From Tillus elongatus (taxonomy: Eukaryota; Arthropoda; Insecta; Coleoptera; Cleridae): a stretch of DNA of 64,000 bases. The translations under genes were made by a program, and so were the position numbers. Positions 1-12,921 of the stretch are shown here, piece after piece. Under the pieces are notes generated by a model. That model saw nothing but the letters and a program-made list of their open reading frames with translations. It was not told the origin of the DNA and ran no database searches. The stretch lies in the NCBI GenBank assembly GCA_964006375.1, contig OZ023264.1, forward strand, positions 19,425,861 through 19,489,860, read 5' to 3'. The number at the start of each line of letters is the position of its first letter. Position 1 is the stretch's first letter.

Positions 1-335
1 CACCTCGGTGGTTCAGGGGTAAGAACGTGTGCCTCCGAACCGAAGGGTACTGGGTTCGATCCCGGGGTACTCCTCTCACTTTTTCAGTACAAACTGTAAA
101 ATTAACATCAACCGAGGTTCTGGCATTGTATTTGAGCAAGTTGAATGTCTGCACGTTCCTCCCTTCGGAGGGGGCGTAAAGCCGTCGGTCCCGTTTCCAT
201 GCGATGTTGGGCTCGTTAATCCCTACCCTCCTTACAGAAAGATAGGGGTTCGGCAAAATTTCCAGGATAGTGAGGTGAAACTGCTCCCTGGCGTCGGTGA
301 TTGGCCATAGTCGCGGAAATAGGCCGACGTTAAAG
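1..335 (+). mobile_element. tRNA-derived SINE, copy 1
   Basis: The head reads like tRNA-Gly: an A box (TGGTTCAGGGGTA, 9-21) and a perfect B box (GGTTCGATCCC, 53-63). A body of about 260 bp follows and ends near GACGTTAAAG. The same head-body-tail order recurs at 18291 (+) and 25510-25870 (-), with decayed copies at 4490 and 60601. The left edge is cut by the window. An open frame at 29-310 inside it is not conserved as protein and is not called. Confidence 0.85.
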
Positions 336-632
<297 letters not shown>

Positions 633-635
633 AAA

Positions 636-845
636 AACGTGACCCTGATTACATTGCCTTCTCGCTCCCCAGACTTATTACCAATCGAACATGTGTGGGA
701 TATGATTGGAAATCGACTGGGTAATTTATCCCAACCACCAAATAATCTATTTGTCCTTCGTCACGGATTCAAAAAGCTTGGGATAACATTCCTCAGGATA
801 CCATAATTTAATTTCAAGCATGCCTAGAAAAATTACCGAATGCTA
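636..845 (+). pseudogene. Tc1-like transposase C-terminal fragment
   Basis: Translation gives SRSPDLLPIEHVWDMI, the Tc1-family block that carries the third catalytic acidic residue (E of IEHVW). After a frameshift near 765 it continues as QKAWDNIPQDTI, the usual Tc1 C-terminal segment. The N-terminal two thirds of the transposase is missing: the fragment starts where the family A terminus ends. It is a DD34E-type DNA transposon relic, not functional. Confidence 0.8.
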
Positions 846-1320
846 AATAGTGCAAGAACTTTAGCGAACCTTAAATATAAGTTTTAAAAGCTCCACTTCT
901 CTTCGATTTGAAGAAATTTTGCGAAAGTTTGAAAGTAGTTTCTAGATATAATGTTTTTAATGAAAATTCGCTAAATTCATATGTTTTCAGCTACGAAAAA
1001 CGCAACAAGACATAAAGTTAGCTGGAACGATAGATTAAGGGATGGGTTTTATGGTATTTGGGAGTTGAATTCGTCCATGTCGAAATTGAGTAGTTAGGTG
1101 ATAGGTACAGTAAGCTCTTCCCTAATAAGGGATACAGAAACTGTGTTATAACTGTCTCCGAGAGAAGCCTCACAAATAATCCCTTTGTTATAAGACCATA
1201 AGTTTGCAAACTGGAACAACTATGTAGGTAATCTATAATGATCGGTTTTGTAGATCAATGTTAGGGGGATTGATGGTCGTAAAGTTAACATGATTCAAAA
1301 TAAGAACGGAATTAATAAAT

Positions 1321-1322
<2 letters not shown>
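846..1322. other. No gene seen; possible A-family remnant
   Basis: No supported coding sequence. A short ATGAAAATTCGCTAA motif at about 960-976 resembles a family A terminus; the rest is unassigned AT-rich DNA. Confidence 0.4.

Positions 1323-1406
<84 letters not shown>
1323..1406. repeat. (TA)n microsatellite
   Basis: Pure TA tract of 84 bp, not obviously inside a family A copy. Confidence 0.98.
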
Positions 1407-1410
<4 letters not shown>

Positions 1411-1635
1411 TCCGCATATATTACGTGACAAGGCCATAACTTTTAAACTGAGAAAGACATCAAGTTAAAAATTTGTAGGATTGAACAACAGACTATTTGT
1501 GACTGTTTGGTTGGATTATTGTCATGTTTTGAAGCACCTCCTTTTTGGAGGGTTTTATTTCTTAAACATCAACATGGGTAATGCGGCACATTTTCGAAAA
1601 GCCTATTTAGCATACTTTAGCTGGCATTACTTATT

Positions 1636-1775
1636 AGTGAATTTTCTTTTAAAAAATTCACTAATGAGGAGATCGCGACTTTTGAATTAAAAAAAAACTT
1701 CAATAGAACGCTATTTAAGACATATGAAACCCAAATCCGAGGTCAGTTTCAGACTTGTTTATATCATAAAAACAA
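1636..1775 (+). mobile_element. Family A element, 5-prime fragment
   Basis: Begins with the AGTGAATTTTC...AAATTCACTAATGAGGAGATC palindromic end and continues to the GGTCAGTTTCAG block. It stops before any TA tract. A second, reversed A copy starts 30 bp downstream. Confidence 0.75.
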
Positions 1776-1974
1776 AGCCATATGGATCCCTGCATTGAAA
1801 AAAGCCTGGACGCAGCAAGTGCGTTATGGTAGTGAATTTTCATAGAAATGATCTGGCACAAAATATTTTATAACTTTTTTTTCTTGTAACATAGAAATCT
1901 AAATTTTGGTATATAGTTTGCTTTTTATATCGTAAACCTACATACCAAATTTGGTTATCATAGATTTTTTATTT

Positions 1975-2522
<548 letters not shown>

Positions 2523-2659
2523 ATATAAAAATTGAAACTGACCCCGGATATGGGTTCTAGGGGTCCTATATCGCGCTCATTTGAAGAAATTTTTTCAAAA
2601 TTCAAAAGTCGAGATCTCCTCATTAGTGAATTTTTTCTAAGAAAATTCACTAAAAAAAG

Positions 2660-3287
2660 TAATAAGCATTCTAGTTTTTCTTTACATCACTTTTTTTGTG
2701 ACTTTCGTATAAAAGCTTGAAGAGGCTTGTTGGCCAGGATAATCGGACCAGTGTTTCTAGGAACATTCAAAATTGTTTAGGAAAATTTTTGTACTTTTTC
2801 AAACAATAAAGTTATATCGATGAATTATGGCATTGTTTCTGCTATATAGTGTGTGCCAAACTGGATGGGAATGTATTGCTATCTTCGTTATTATTAGAGA
2901 TAGGGAGACCGTTAAATTAGCAATGGTTTCTAGAATTTCATGCTCGTTCCAAATATGACTTGTGTTTGGCCCTGCCTCTTTTCGTTTACGAGTTATTTAA
3001 AAAAAACAAAATTTGTCTCTTTCTTTTTTCTTTAATCTAAGTAGGCGTTGATCTGACATGTCTAAGGCTTGCACATTATCAGGACACTTTTGACTTGTAA
3101 TCTTTTTTGTGCTATTCTTAACTTTGGATTGTCATTTGTTTTTGAGCTACAGGTATCAACGTTTGTTTTTATTATGGCAGCCATATTGTATTTTTAGCTC
3201 ATGTGATAGCATGTGAAAAGAGCTTTCCAATGATGTACAACATGCTTGAGAAATCTTGTAATTGCACTGACAATTTTGAGAAAAACT
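2660..3287. other. No gene seen
   Basis: AT-rich DNA without a supported coding region, tRNA or recognised repeat family. Confidence 0.5.
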
Positions 3288-3491
3288 GGGTTCGTCAATT
3301 ATTGACTTCCCATGTCTGAGCCCTGGACAGTTTGCTCAGTACACCTTGTGTTGGTTTCTGACCCAGGACTTAATGGCTCCCCTGGCAGTGCTCTTTGTCA
3401 CGCACAGACCGGTTCTGGTCCCTTAAATGGTTCTGCTGACTCTCTCTTCGCGATACTGTAAGCTTCTTCATTGCCTTTGACCCCCGAGTGA
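3288..3491 (-). mobile_element. RNase-H non-LTR retrotransposon family F1, fragment
   Basis: The reverse strand matches the window's other F1 copies over GHSGVKGNEEA and the GPEP block of the RNase H end (compare 13490-13700 and 23155-23355). It has stops and indels. It is truncated on both sides; one edge abuts the foldback element at 3486. Confidence 0.75.
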
Positions 3492-4288
3492 CAAGCGGGG
3501 GTAACTTTCATCCCTTTATTTTAATTAGAGTTTTTGAAAAGCTCATTTGATTCTCTATTCCAAGCTGCAATTTTAAAATCTACCAATTTGATTTTTAGAT
3601 ATTTGATTTCAAACTTGGTCCGTTATTTTAAAATCGATCGATTTTTTTTTTGATATTTGCTTTTAAAACTTCTAAATCGTCTAAAATAATCGCAGGCGCA
3701 AACACAACATTGATACTATTATTTTAGAAGTTTTGTTTTGAAGTTTTGAAATTAAATACCTAAACAACTATTTTGTAGGTTTAAAAACTGCATCCTTAAA
3801 TAGAGAATGAAGGAAGCTTGGCAACAATGGTGCACTCGACCTACCTTCCCCATTCAAATTGAAGGGGTGAGAGTCACCCCCGCTGTGTGTTAAATGCGAC
3901 AAATTCCTCGTGGGGTAAAAAAAGTTTCCATCTTGCAAGCAAAATCTACGTACTTTTGAGGTTATCGAAATTAACAACAGTTCTCATGAAAACCCTGGTG
4001 CAACATTTTTAAATGAACACCATGTATACACAAAATTCCAGACATAATTAATACTCAACATATAATAAATGTATACATATAACATATTATAATAGACGAT
4101 TTATTTAGAAGTTTTAAAAGCAAATATCGAAAAAAGTAATCGATCGATTCTAAAATTGCGGCTCAAGTTTGAAAGCAAATATCTAAAAAACAAATCTGTA
4201 GATTTTAGAATTGCAGTTTGGAATAGAGGATCAAAGGAGCTTTCCAAAAACCATAATTTAAAAAATGGATGAAAGTAACCCCCGCTCA
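3486..4288. mobile_element. Foldback element with GCGGGGGT ends
   Basis: The left end GCGGGGGTAACTTTCATCC (near 3486) is inverted at about 4268-4287 (GGATGAAAGTAACCCCCGC). The arms share about 200 bp containing TTTTAGATATTTG and AAATCGATCGATT. A third end of the same type, GAGAGTCACCCCCGC, lies at about 3870-3884, so two related elements may be nested. A relative at 26075 has expanded the arm motif into a minisatellite. Confidence 0.7.
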
Positions 4289-4489
4289 TAACAATGTTCG
4301 TATCATCCAGAAACTGTTGAAACCACTTCTACAGCATCTTTTTTCGCTCAATGCTTTAAGTTTTAATAACCTATATAAATTTAGTATAAAATGTATATAA
4401 GATCAAAAAATATATTATTTTCTTTTCAGTGCATCGATAAAAGCGTCTTTTAAACTTTTTTTTGTATATTTTATTGTATTTCTCTAACG

Positions 4490-4672
4490 TCGGTCTATTT
4501 CCGCGAAAACGGAAAATCTCCGACGGCAGAGAGTAGTTTCACCTCACTATCATGGAAATGTCACCCAATCCCTTCCTTCCTGTAAGGCGGGCAGGGATCT
4601 TGAACGCATCCAACATCGCATGGTGCACGGAAACGACAGCTAAATGCAACCCTCAAAGGGCAGAAATGGCAA
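4490..4672 (-). mobile_element. SINE body/tail, truncated copy
   Basis: Reverse-strand match to the 3-prime half of the SINE at 1-335 (tail complement TAACGTCGGTCTATTTCCGCG). The tRNA-like head is absent, so this copy is 5-prime truncated and diverged. Confidence 0.75.
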
Positions 4673-5784
4673 TCTTTTAAAATATTGCAGAGATACCTGG
4701 GTAGAATGCACAGGTTGAGAATCACTGGCTTATCGTAAACCCACTTTTAAAACTTGTTTATATTACATTAGGAGAAACGGGCATTTTTTATAGTAAATCT
4801 GATTTAAGAGTGGCACATAAACAATCATTGTTGGTGGTTTATGTTGCTCGTACCGCGAAGCCTCCAGTACGAACAACAACTTCATGTAATAAACTAATTA
4901 CCAAGTTGGGGCTCAGCTCGAAGAATGACGTGAATAAAAGCACTCATGTAAATGTTTATTCCGGTGGTAATTCCAGAAACACGTAATTTAATATGCTCAA
5001 GTTTCATTAAAACTTGCGTATCCTGTCTGCAGGCGAGTGGAGAAATACGGTCAAGCAGCTGCTCGATAACGTGGGAAAATGACACGTTTCACACCAGTTA
5101 TCAACTTCATGAACTATTAAATCTTGTACAGGAATGGAGAAAAGTACCCACTTCTTGTAAGTTGTTGAACAGAAGGCATGTTTCCAACTTTATTTACTGG
5201 TTAATATTCTTCTTACTAACAAAAAACTCGAGTTTTGGTTTTAGTTTTGAACGGTGTAACACTGTGATATTATGCATTGTATACTTGTAAACGTTAAATT
5301 AGTTTAATGACAACACAGATACGTGAACTATTGTAAGAAGAATGTTTACTTTAAGTCAAAAAACTAAGTGTGTGTAATCTTTTATCCTGAAACTAAATCT
5401 TATACAACAACTCAAAGAAGATTTAGAGTTATGTTTAAGAAGGAATCTCCAACAAAAATTGCAATCAAAACATAGTATACAGACTTTTGGAATTCGAGTT
5501 GTATAGAGAGTAAAAAAAAGAACTTCAAATGGTGAAAGCAAACTTAATAGGACAACTCAAATTTTTGAAAAAACAGAAAACCATCCAGTTATCAACAATT
5601 TAATCTGCAACAGGTATTCCGAAAACTAATGTTCATATTGTTATGAAAAAAAGTACTAACCTTGAATGCTTATAAAATTCAGACACATCAAGAACTAAAG
5701 AAAACTGATTTTCCTAAACGATTACAGTTTTGTACCATAATTCGTTATTTACTTACAAGAGATATGCATTTTCTCTTTCTCCTT
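4673..5784. other. Unassigned; one unrecognised open frame
   Basis: An open frame at 4952-5290 (+, 112 codons) overlaps one at 4894-5085 (-). Neither resembles a family I know, and no splice-site pair clearly frames them. The 5290-5780 part is AT-rich without features. Confidence 0.3.
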
Positions 5785-7045
5785 TTTTTGGAAACAGGAG
5801 GGAGAGAAGCCTCATGCAGACCTCATTTATGACACCGTAGTGCCGTGGGATATCGAGGTACTGTGAGACTCGTACTCTTAGTACACATACTTACTAAAAC
5901 TCGCTCCCTGGGAGTACCGGACCTTAGTCCATACCTCCGTCGGAAAGAATACACACAATGACTTTTTGGGTATGAATATTTCCATTCTGTTTTTGCCTCG
6001 GGGGCGTTAGCGGGTAAGTATAAGCTTTGGACGCTTATGCTTATATGGAAGTTGCTCGTCGTAGTCAGTGGCACTACGGAGAAGAGCATTTGGGTAAGAA
6101 GCGGCTTTTGCGAACTGAGATGTGGATAGTTGACTTATAAACTCAAGTATCGAATGTATTTCCAGCTCAGAGTGAATCTGACTGTTTCGGACAAACCATG
6201 GCGCTCCGGTAACCATTCTCAGAATTTTGTTCTGGATGATTTGAAGGGTCTTGATGTGTGGTGCCGTCGCGGTGGCCCATGCAGGTGATGCATAGGTCAG
6301 AGCTGGCCGGATGATGACTTTGTTAATGAGCAACTTATTGTTCATGGACAATTTGGAGTTTCTATTTAGACGTGGGAACAGCTTCGAGATGAACATCGAG
6401 GCTTTTTTTCGGGCGTGATCGACATGGGGGCCTTATGTTAAGTGTTTGTCGAGGAAAACCCCGAGGTATTTGGCGGAATCTTGCCAGGGAATTAGACGGT
6501 TGTCTAATGAAACGTGTTCGTGAGGTGTGTGTCTCCTCTTGGAAAATAGGACGGCTGAACATTTATCGGGGTTTATGGCTAGAAGGGATTTCCTATACCA
6601 TAATTGCAGCTCGACTACGGCGGTCTGAAGTCCTTGGGTTATTATCAGCGGCTGAGTGGAGCTGCTGAAGATGGTAGTGTCGTCTGCGTACAGTGAGTAT
6701 GTCACGATTAGGAGGGCTTTCGGAATGTCTGCGACAAATATATTGTACAGCAGAGGGGAGATAGCAGAACCCTGCGGGAGACCAGCCGTGGCTGGGTGCG
6801 TTCTAGATCTGGCTCCCAGATGTTTGACTTGGTACTTCCTCTGTTGTAGGTATGACCTGATTAGCAGAATCAGAGGGAGAGGATAATTAAATGATAGAAG
6901 TTTGTTTAGGAGGCTCGCATGCCAAACCCTATCGAAGGCTTGAGCAATGTCAAGAAATATTGCACCAGTTGACTTGTTTTTATTAAATCCTTCGGTGATG
7001 CTTTCCCCCACACGAAGGACTTGGTCTGTGGTGTCTCGGTAATCT
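5785..7045 (-). mobile_element. Jockey-type non-LTR retrotransposon, 5-prime truncated
   Basis: The largest frame (6433-7011) is reverse transcriptase: FLDIAQAFDRVWHASLL (first Asp motif), GLPQGSAISPLLYN, and an intact SLYADDTTIF with YADD at 6679-6690. A frame at 6007-6396 continues with the thumb and C-terminal segment (ALTYASPAW, RWFVRN-like). A frameshift separates the two near 6400. The endonuclease and upstream ORF are missing, as in 5-prime truncation. Downstream, 5785-6006 looks like 3-prime UTR ending in an A-rich stretch. Clade assignment to jockey is from motif style. Confidence 0.85.
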
Positions 7046-7565
7046 AATTATGCCCGACGAAGACTCATTTCACCAAAATGGTAACGTAAATAAGCATAAT
7101 AGTAGAATTTGGGCATCCGAAAATCCCATATTTTTTTTTTTCAGTGCGTCAGATTCCATCGGAAAGTTACAGTTTGGTGTGCGGTATCAAAACAAAAATT
7201 ATACGGTTCCTTCTTTTTCAACCATCCTATTGTAAATGCTTCATCATATCTAGACATGTTAGAAAATTTCTTTTACCCTCAACTACCACAGGATAATTTG
7301 TTGGGGACAGTCTATTTTCAGCATGATGGTGCTACACCTCATTATGCTGCAGTAACCAGAGATTCACTGAATGCCACCTTTGGAAGTCGTTGTAGAGGGA
7401 GAGGAGGTCCTATAGCTTGACCACCTCGATCCCCTGAACTCACAGTTCCAGACATTTTCATATGTGCGTATGCGAAAGACAAGTGTTACCGTCCGATCCC
7501 CAAAACTTAGAGCAACTTAAAGAAAATATTAGAAATGTCGTTAACAACATCACTTCGAACAATTA
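7046..7565 (+). pseudogene. Mariner/Tc1-superfamily transposase fragment
   Basis: Two frames combine into the DDE half of a transposase: NGNVNKHNSRIWASENP, KVTVWCAVSKQKLYGSFFF, YLDMLENFFYPQLP, FQHDGATPHYA (second Asp), then a degenerate PRSPELTVPDIF block near 7425. Frameshifts and stops break it. The N-terminal DNA-binding region is absent; the fragment starts exactly where the jockey element ends. Confidence 0.8.
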
Positions 7566-8690
7566 AGTTCAAGTTATGACAACTTTGTAAAACGTATAGA
7601 TAAATGTATTCAAGTTTATGGACATCACTTTGAACATCTTGTATAAGTAATGTTTATGCTTTTGTTTATTTCTCAATAGGTATTCTGCCACAATTTGTTT
7701 CATCGAGTTTGACATGTATATTATCGTAAGTAGCAATTCAAGTAAAATGTTATTGTTTGTCATTAAACTAATTTGACGTTTCCAAGTGTTGCTGTCTTTA
7801 ATTTCAATAGTCGACTGTGCGAAAGATTTCTTTTTTCGTAGATTTCAGATAAAACGCAATATTTATTTTAAAGGCTTGTAAAACCATGACTCTGTATAAT
7901 AACTGCAACAAGTAAGGAAGTTTTTGAAAGAGGAAGGAATAAATATACCGGTGTTCTATTTGATTACAAAGTTGTCCTATCCTTGAAAATACGTTTCGTC
8001 ATTTCCGGTTAAAGCAGAAGTGAGTATAAAAGACAGTTACCCAGAAACAAACCTATAAAAATAAGAAGAAGACTGGTGAAAACCGCATTTCTTTAGATCA
8101 ATTATTTAAAAAGTTATATAAGTTATATAAAGGGTTAAAATATAATGGGGCACCCGGTATAATACAGGTGGGTCATTAGTGCCTCAAAGTCCCATAACTA
8201 CTATTTAAAACTGATTGGGAGGAATATTTTTTATATGAATTGATGTGATACGAAAATGAACACACAGCAGATCACGTGTCGCATCATTTTTATTAAATAT
8301 AACACCCTATATATTTTTACATTTTCTGATCCACCATGAATTAGCGTTTCCAACGACATTCCTCTTTTTAATTTTCAATGCGGCGTTGCTAAGTTATTGA
8401 AGAAAATGTGAAAATTTTGGCCAGAACAAAGTCAAACAAATTTATTGGTTGTATGAGTAGCATGACAAATTTTGCCACTACGTAACTGACAGTTGTAGTT
8501 GGAAGATACATTGGCAAAATATTGTGCATATCATACAGGGCGTTCATTACACAATTTTAAAATTAAGGAAATTCATTAGCATTTTTTCTTTTATTTTAAA
8601 TGGAACCACCTGAATTCCAAAATGGTAATATGCATAGAAACCTATTATCGTGTACACATCTCTTCAACAGTACAGTTTTAATATTTACTT
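7566..8690. other. No gene seen; flanks collagen exon
   Basis: AT-rich, no recognised repeat. Since the collagen gene runs on the minus strand, this is probably intron or downstream sequence of that gene. I looked for further Gly-X-Y exons on the minus strand and found none. Confidence 0.4.
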
Positions 8691-8692
8691 AC

Positions 8693-8863
8693 CGTCTGTA
8701 CCATTTCTTCCCGGTGCTCCAGGAATACCATTGGAACCAGGTATCCCATCGTGACCATTTCTACCTGGAATGCCATCTAGACCTGGTTCTCCAGGTATGC
8801 CATCTCTGCCGTCTAAACCAGGTCGGCCTTGAGCACCTTTTTCTCCCGGAAGACCAGGTAATC
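8693..8863 (-). CDS. Collagen-like protein, triple-helix exon (downstream of the two)
   Basis: Reverse-strand translation is an uninterrupted Gly-X-Y run of 56 residues plus split glycine codons at both ends, for example [16 protein letters not shown] and [16 protein letters not shown]. The acceptor is TTTTTAG at 8864-8870 and the donor is GTAAGT at 8687-8692. Both introns are phase 1, so the exon (171 bp) is symmetrical. Its first two bases complete the glycine codon begun by the exon ending at 10961. Such repeats form a secreted or membrane-anchored collagen triple helix. The family (colmedin/gliomedin-like, transmembrane collagen or other) cannot be decided because non-collagen domains are outside view. 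Confidence 0.9.
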
Positions 8864-9043
8864 CTAAAAATCAAATATAAAATGCAGTAGGCTGCTTCTA
8901 TTAGACAGTAAAATTTGATATTCAATAAGACAATTAATTTTTTATTTACTTTCAATGCAACATCTGGGACAAATCTAACACATGTGATAAATAACAAAGG
9001 TACTAGAATGTGGGTCTGTGGTAAGCTGCAGGCTATTCCCCAT

Positions 9044-10678
9044 ACTACTACTACTACTACCAAAGTCAGGCTAAAAAAGGAAATGGAAGTAGGAGACAAG
9101 TTTTCAGAGCGGCAGTTTAGTTTTCGAAAGGGAAATAATATATGCTGCAAGATACGTCACGGAAGTCGCAAAAAACACCACCGAGAAATGGTGTGCATTG
9201 ATCACTGTCCATGTAAAAAATTCTTTTAATACTGTTAACTGATGCAAAATCATGGAATAACTGAAAATAAGAAACAACGTTGAGTACCTGATACACATCA
9301 TAAGCAGTTACTTCTTATACAGATGGAATAGAATTACGAGGGGAGAGACGATGGCTGTCACGACAGGAGTCCCGTAAGGATCCATCCTGGGACTTGTCCT
9401 CTGGAATAATCTATGATCGAGTCATCAAGCTAAAAAAGGAGTTACTCTGGTTAGTTATGCTAATGATCTGCCAGTACTAGTAGATACATCAGTACAAAAC
9501 ACACTTAGGTTTAGAGTAAACGAAACCTTAAGAAGAGTGGAGAGATGGATGACGACCAACGAACCACAGCTGGCCTCTGAAAATACAGAGGGGGTTACCA
9601 TAAAGGGTCCCAAAATCAAGGGTGATTTTTCGTTCCGCTTAAAGAACACCATGATAAAACCAGCGAAGATCATGGTGTAGGTATCTAGGTATAACAATCA
9701 GCGAGTCATCCAATTTTAACCAGCATGTACGAATGTTAAAAGAAATCGCCGAAAGAAGAACAGCGGCACTAAGTAGGATAACGCCCAACGTGGGTAGCCC
9801 AGTAACAGCAAAACGGCTACTACTTAGCGGGGTAGTGCACTCAATTCTACTGTACGGAGCGCCGGTATGGCATAGAACAATAGAGACACAGGAATATAGA
9901 ATGATGATGGAGATTATGCAGAGCAGAGGATTACTAAGCGTGACGTGTGGATTCCGTACCATCGCAGGCAATTTAGGTTTTGACGGCCGTTGTACTCTTA
10001 GACCTGTTAGTGGAGGAAAGATGTTTCCAACGTAAGGCGAGGGAAGTCGGAAGAGGCTATGCCAGAAGTCAAACCTTTGGAAAGTGGCAGGAAAGATGGT
10101 CCCAAAACACAACGAAGGGACAATGGACAAAGAGATTGATTCCAAATCTGACAAACTGGATGGTATGCAACCACAAAGATATAAATTTTTGGCTCATACA
10201 ATCACTTACAGGCCACGGGTACTTCAGATCCTACGCCCAACACATGTGAAAAGCAGACAAGAACGAGAGCACATGTATTTACTGCGGTGAAGAGGACACT
10301 GCAGATCACTGCGTTTTTGTATGCCCAAAGTACGACGAGATGACCTGACCTGGTACCGATAATGTCAGCAGAAAATAGCTCATCGAAAATCGGTATGGAA
10401 TTCAGCCGACAAGCCATAAAAGAAAGACACAATAACTGGCGAAGTGAAGGAAACAACCAGCTATTGCCCGAACCTCTAATCGCCCAAAGCGGACGAGGGA
10501 AATAGGAAAAAGCGGAAGGGGAAGAAGAAACATCTACACTCGTGAAGATTTGTCGCAAAGATAGTACTAGGGTGTAATAGACGGGTCAGGATAGCCACTA
10601 GATCGGACAGCAGTTGCGCCAACTACGCTCCGCAAAGAAAACTCATATCATTACTACTACTACTATTACTACCACCAC
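9044..10678 (+). mobile_element. R1-type non-LTR retrotransposon, truncated, in collagen intron
   Basis: Degenerate reverse transcriptase is spread over several frames: SERQFSFRKG (9105), WCALITVHVKNSFNTVN (near 9190), a GVPQGSIL block with a stop in place of Gln (near 9370), YAND for YADD (9456-9467), and ITPNVGSPVTAKRLLLSGVV with SILLYGAPVW (9780-9870). The C-terminal knuckle CIYCGEEDTADHCVFVC has the C-X2-C-X7-H-X4-C spacing seen in R1-type elements. The element runs antisense to the collagen gene. It has (TAC)n at both edges and is flanked by an imperfect duplication, CTGCAggCTATTCCCCAT at 9026-9043 and a near copy at 10679-10696. Confidence 0.8.
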
Positions 10679-10843
10679 CTGCAACGCTATTCCCATTTGA
10701 AAAAATGTTGCCAAGATAACAATCAAAGTCATTCAAACTAATATTTCTTAGAAAATAATACTATTAAAAAAGGTTCCTAATATGAGTAAAAAGATCCTCT
10801 CATATAATTGGTAATGATATTTTAACATTTTACTTTAAAAATT

Positions 10844-10848
<5 letters not shown>

Positions 10849-10922
<74 letters not shown>
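10849..10922. repeat. (TA)n microsatellite in collagen intron
   Basis: Pure TA tract of about 74 bp, 40 bp from the donor site of the upstream collagen exon. Confidence 0.98.
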
Positions 10923-10924
<2 letters not shown>

Positions 10925-10949
10925 AGATGAAAACAGATTCAAAATTTCA

Positions 10950-11635
<686 letters not shown>

Positions 11636-12517
11636 TTAGGAAAATTCGCTAATAGATGAAAAGCCTTGGAAAAAAATTCTTCTGATGAGCCCTAATTTGG
11701 GTCCTAGAACACAAACCAATGTCCGTTAAAAATTTTATATGTATACGGACATTTTGTCCCCAAAAATATACAAAAATATTTTTAAGAACGCTATATTTTT
11801 GCAAGTATCAGAGTAACTGGAGTGAGACTTACATGTGGCTAGAAATGGTGCAAATTAACCTACGTTGTGAATTGGAAGTAATTTGGTGCACAATGTTTAG
11901 AGTTTTTTCCAAATTAAACATAAAATCTGAAAGACATACGTTGAAACGACTTAGTAGTTAAAGTCCAATGCGTGACAGACAGAGTAGTTAACTGCCACGC
12001 GTAGATGCATTCATACAACATGTATAAACCATACAGCAACGGTAACCAAACTAAACAAATAACAGGCATGAAACATACTACCCGAACCAACAATCGTGAA
12101 ATCTCGGCCACAAATATCGCAAATGACGGACGACATGAAATTAAAAATTTGCCAAGTGATTGTTATTTAACTGGGGGGATTCAATCAATTTTTAAAATGC
12201 ACTATATTTGTAGATTGATGAACGGCCACAAATACAGTTTTAGCACAGCACAGTATATAATCATGTGGTTTTAGACTGAAAGTGTAGCATAATGTAGTAG
12301 AAGTGTAAACAAAATCAAGCCAAGTCTCTATAAAAATATTCTAAAGTAGTTTCTTTTATCTTTAAACTTAAACATAAGACGTCATATAAGACCGAAACAG
12401 TCGTTGAATGCGTTTCAATGGCAATTCTACTATTTCTGCAATTAATTGTTACGTATGCTTTTAATATTATATCCCATGCGTGAAACCGGTGTCAAGTATC
12501 ATGTAAGCAAAACGTTA

Positions 12518-12617
12518 ACGATACGTTAACTAACGTTTTTCTCCATGATTTTTAAAAAAATTTTCTTTTTAAATTAAAATAAATCATGTAAACAAAACGT
12601 TAGTTAACGAATCGTTA
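12518..12617. repeat. Inverted repeat inside family B
   Basis: AACGATACGTTAACTAACG and its near complement CGTTAGTTAACGAATCGTT form 23-bp arms around a spacer of about 53 bp, directly before the tRNA-like segment. Confidence 0.75.
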
Positions 12618-12681
12618 GATAGCTCAGTGGTAGCGTGCTTGTATATTACGCAGAAGGTTGCGTGATCAATTCCTGCTCGAT
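12614..12681 (+). repeat. tRNA-like segment in family B
   Basis: TAGCTCAGTGGTAGCG is a good A box; the B-box position reads GATCAATTCC and is degraded. Homologous segments sit at 22033-22101 (-) and 46336-46407 (+). The arms do not fold into a convincing tRNA, so it is a tRNA-derived module and not a gene. Confidence 0.6.
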
Positions 12682-12921
12682 GAATGCATGGTTTTTGTTT
12701 TATTTCGACATTTGGAGAAACAATGGTGCAGAGATTTCATACGTTCTGAACAAGATCTTATTTTGTTTAAAACTTCTGAATAACTTTGTCACCTTTGAGT
12801 CTGAAATTATAATTTTCACCAGATATTTTGTTATTATGGATATTGAAAAACCCGGTTTGATTAAGTTGACTAAAACGAAATCATTTTCGCGATTAATAAG
12901 GAAAAAAATAACTGCTACCTT

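Noticed and set aside
29..310. 93-codon open frame at the left edge
   Set aside because: It lies wholly in the SINE; the frame is broken in the other copies.
4894..5290. Overlapping frames as a host exon
   Set aside because: No family resemblance, no clear splice pair, and both strands are equally open; left as unassigned.
9639..10154. 171-codon minus-strand frame
   Set aside because: It is antisense to the R1-type reverse transcriptase, whose motifs are clear on the plus strand.
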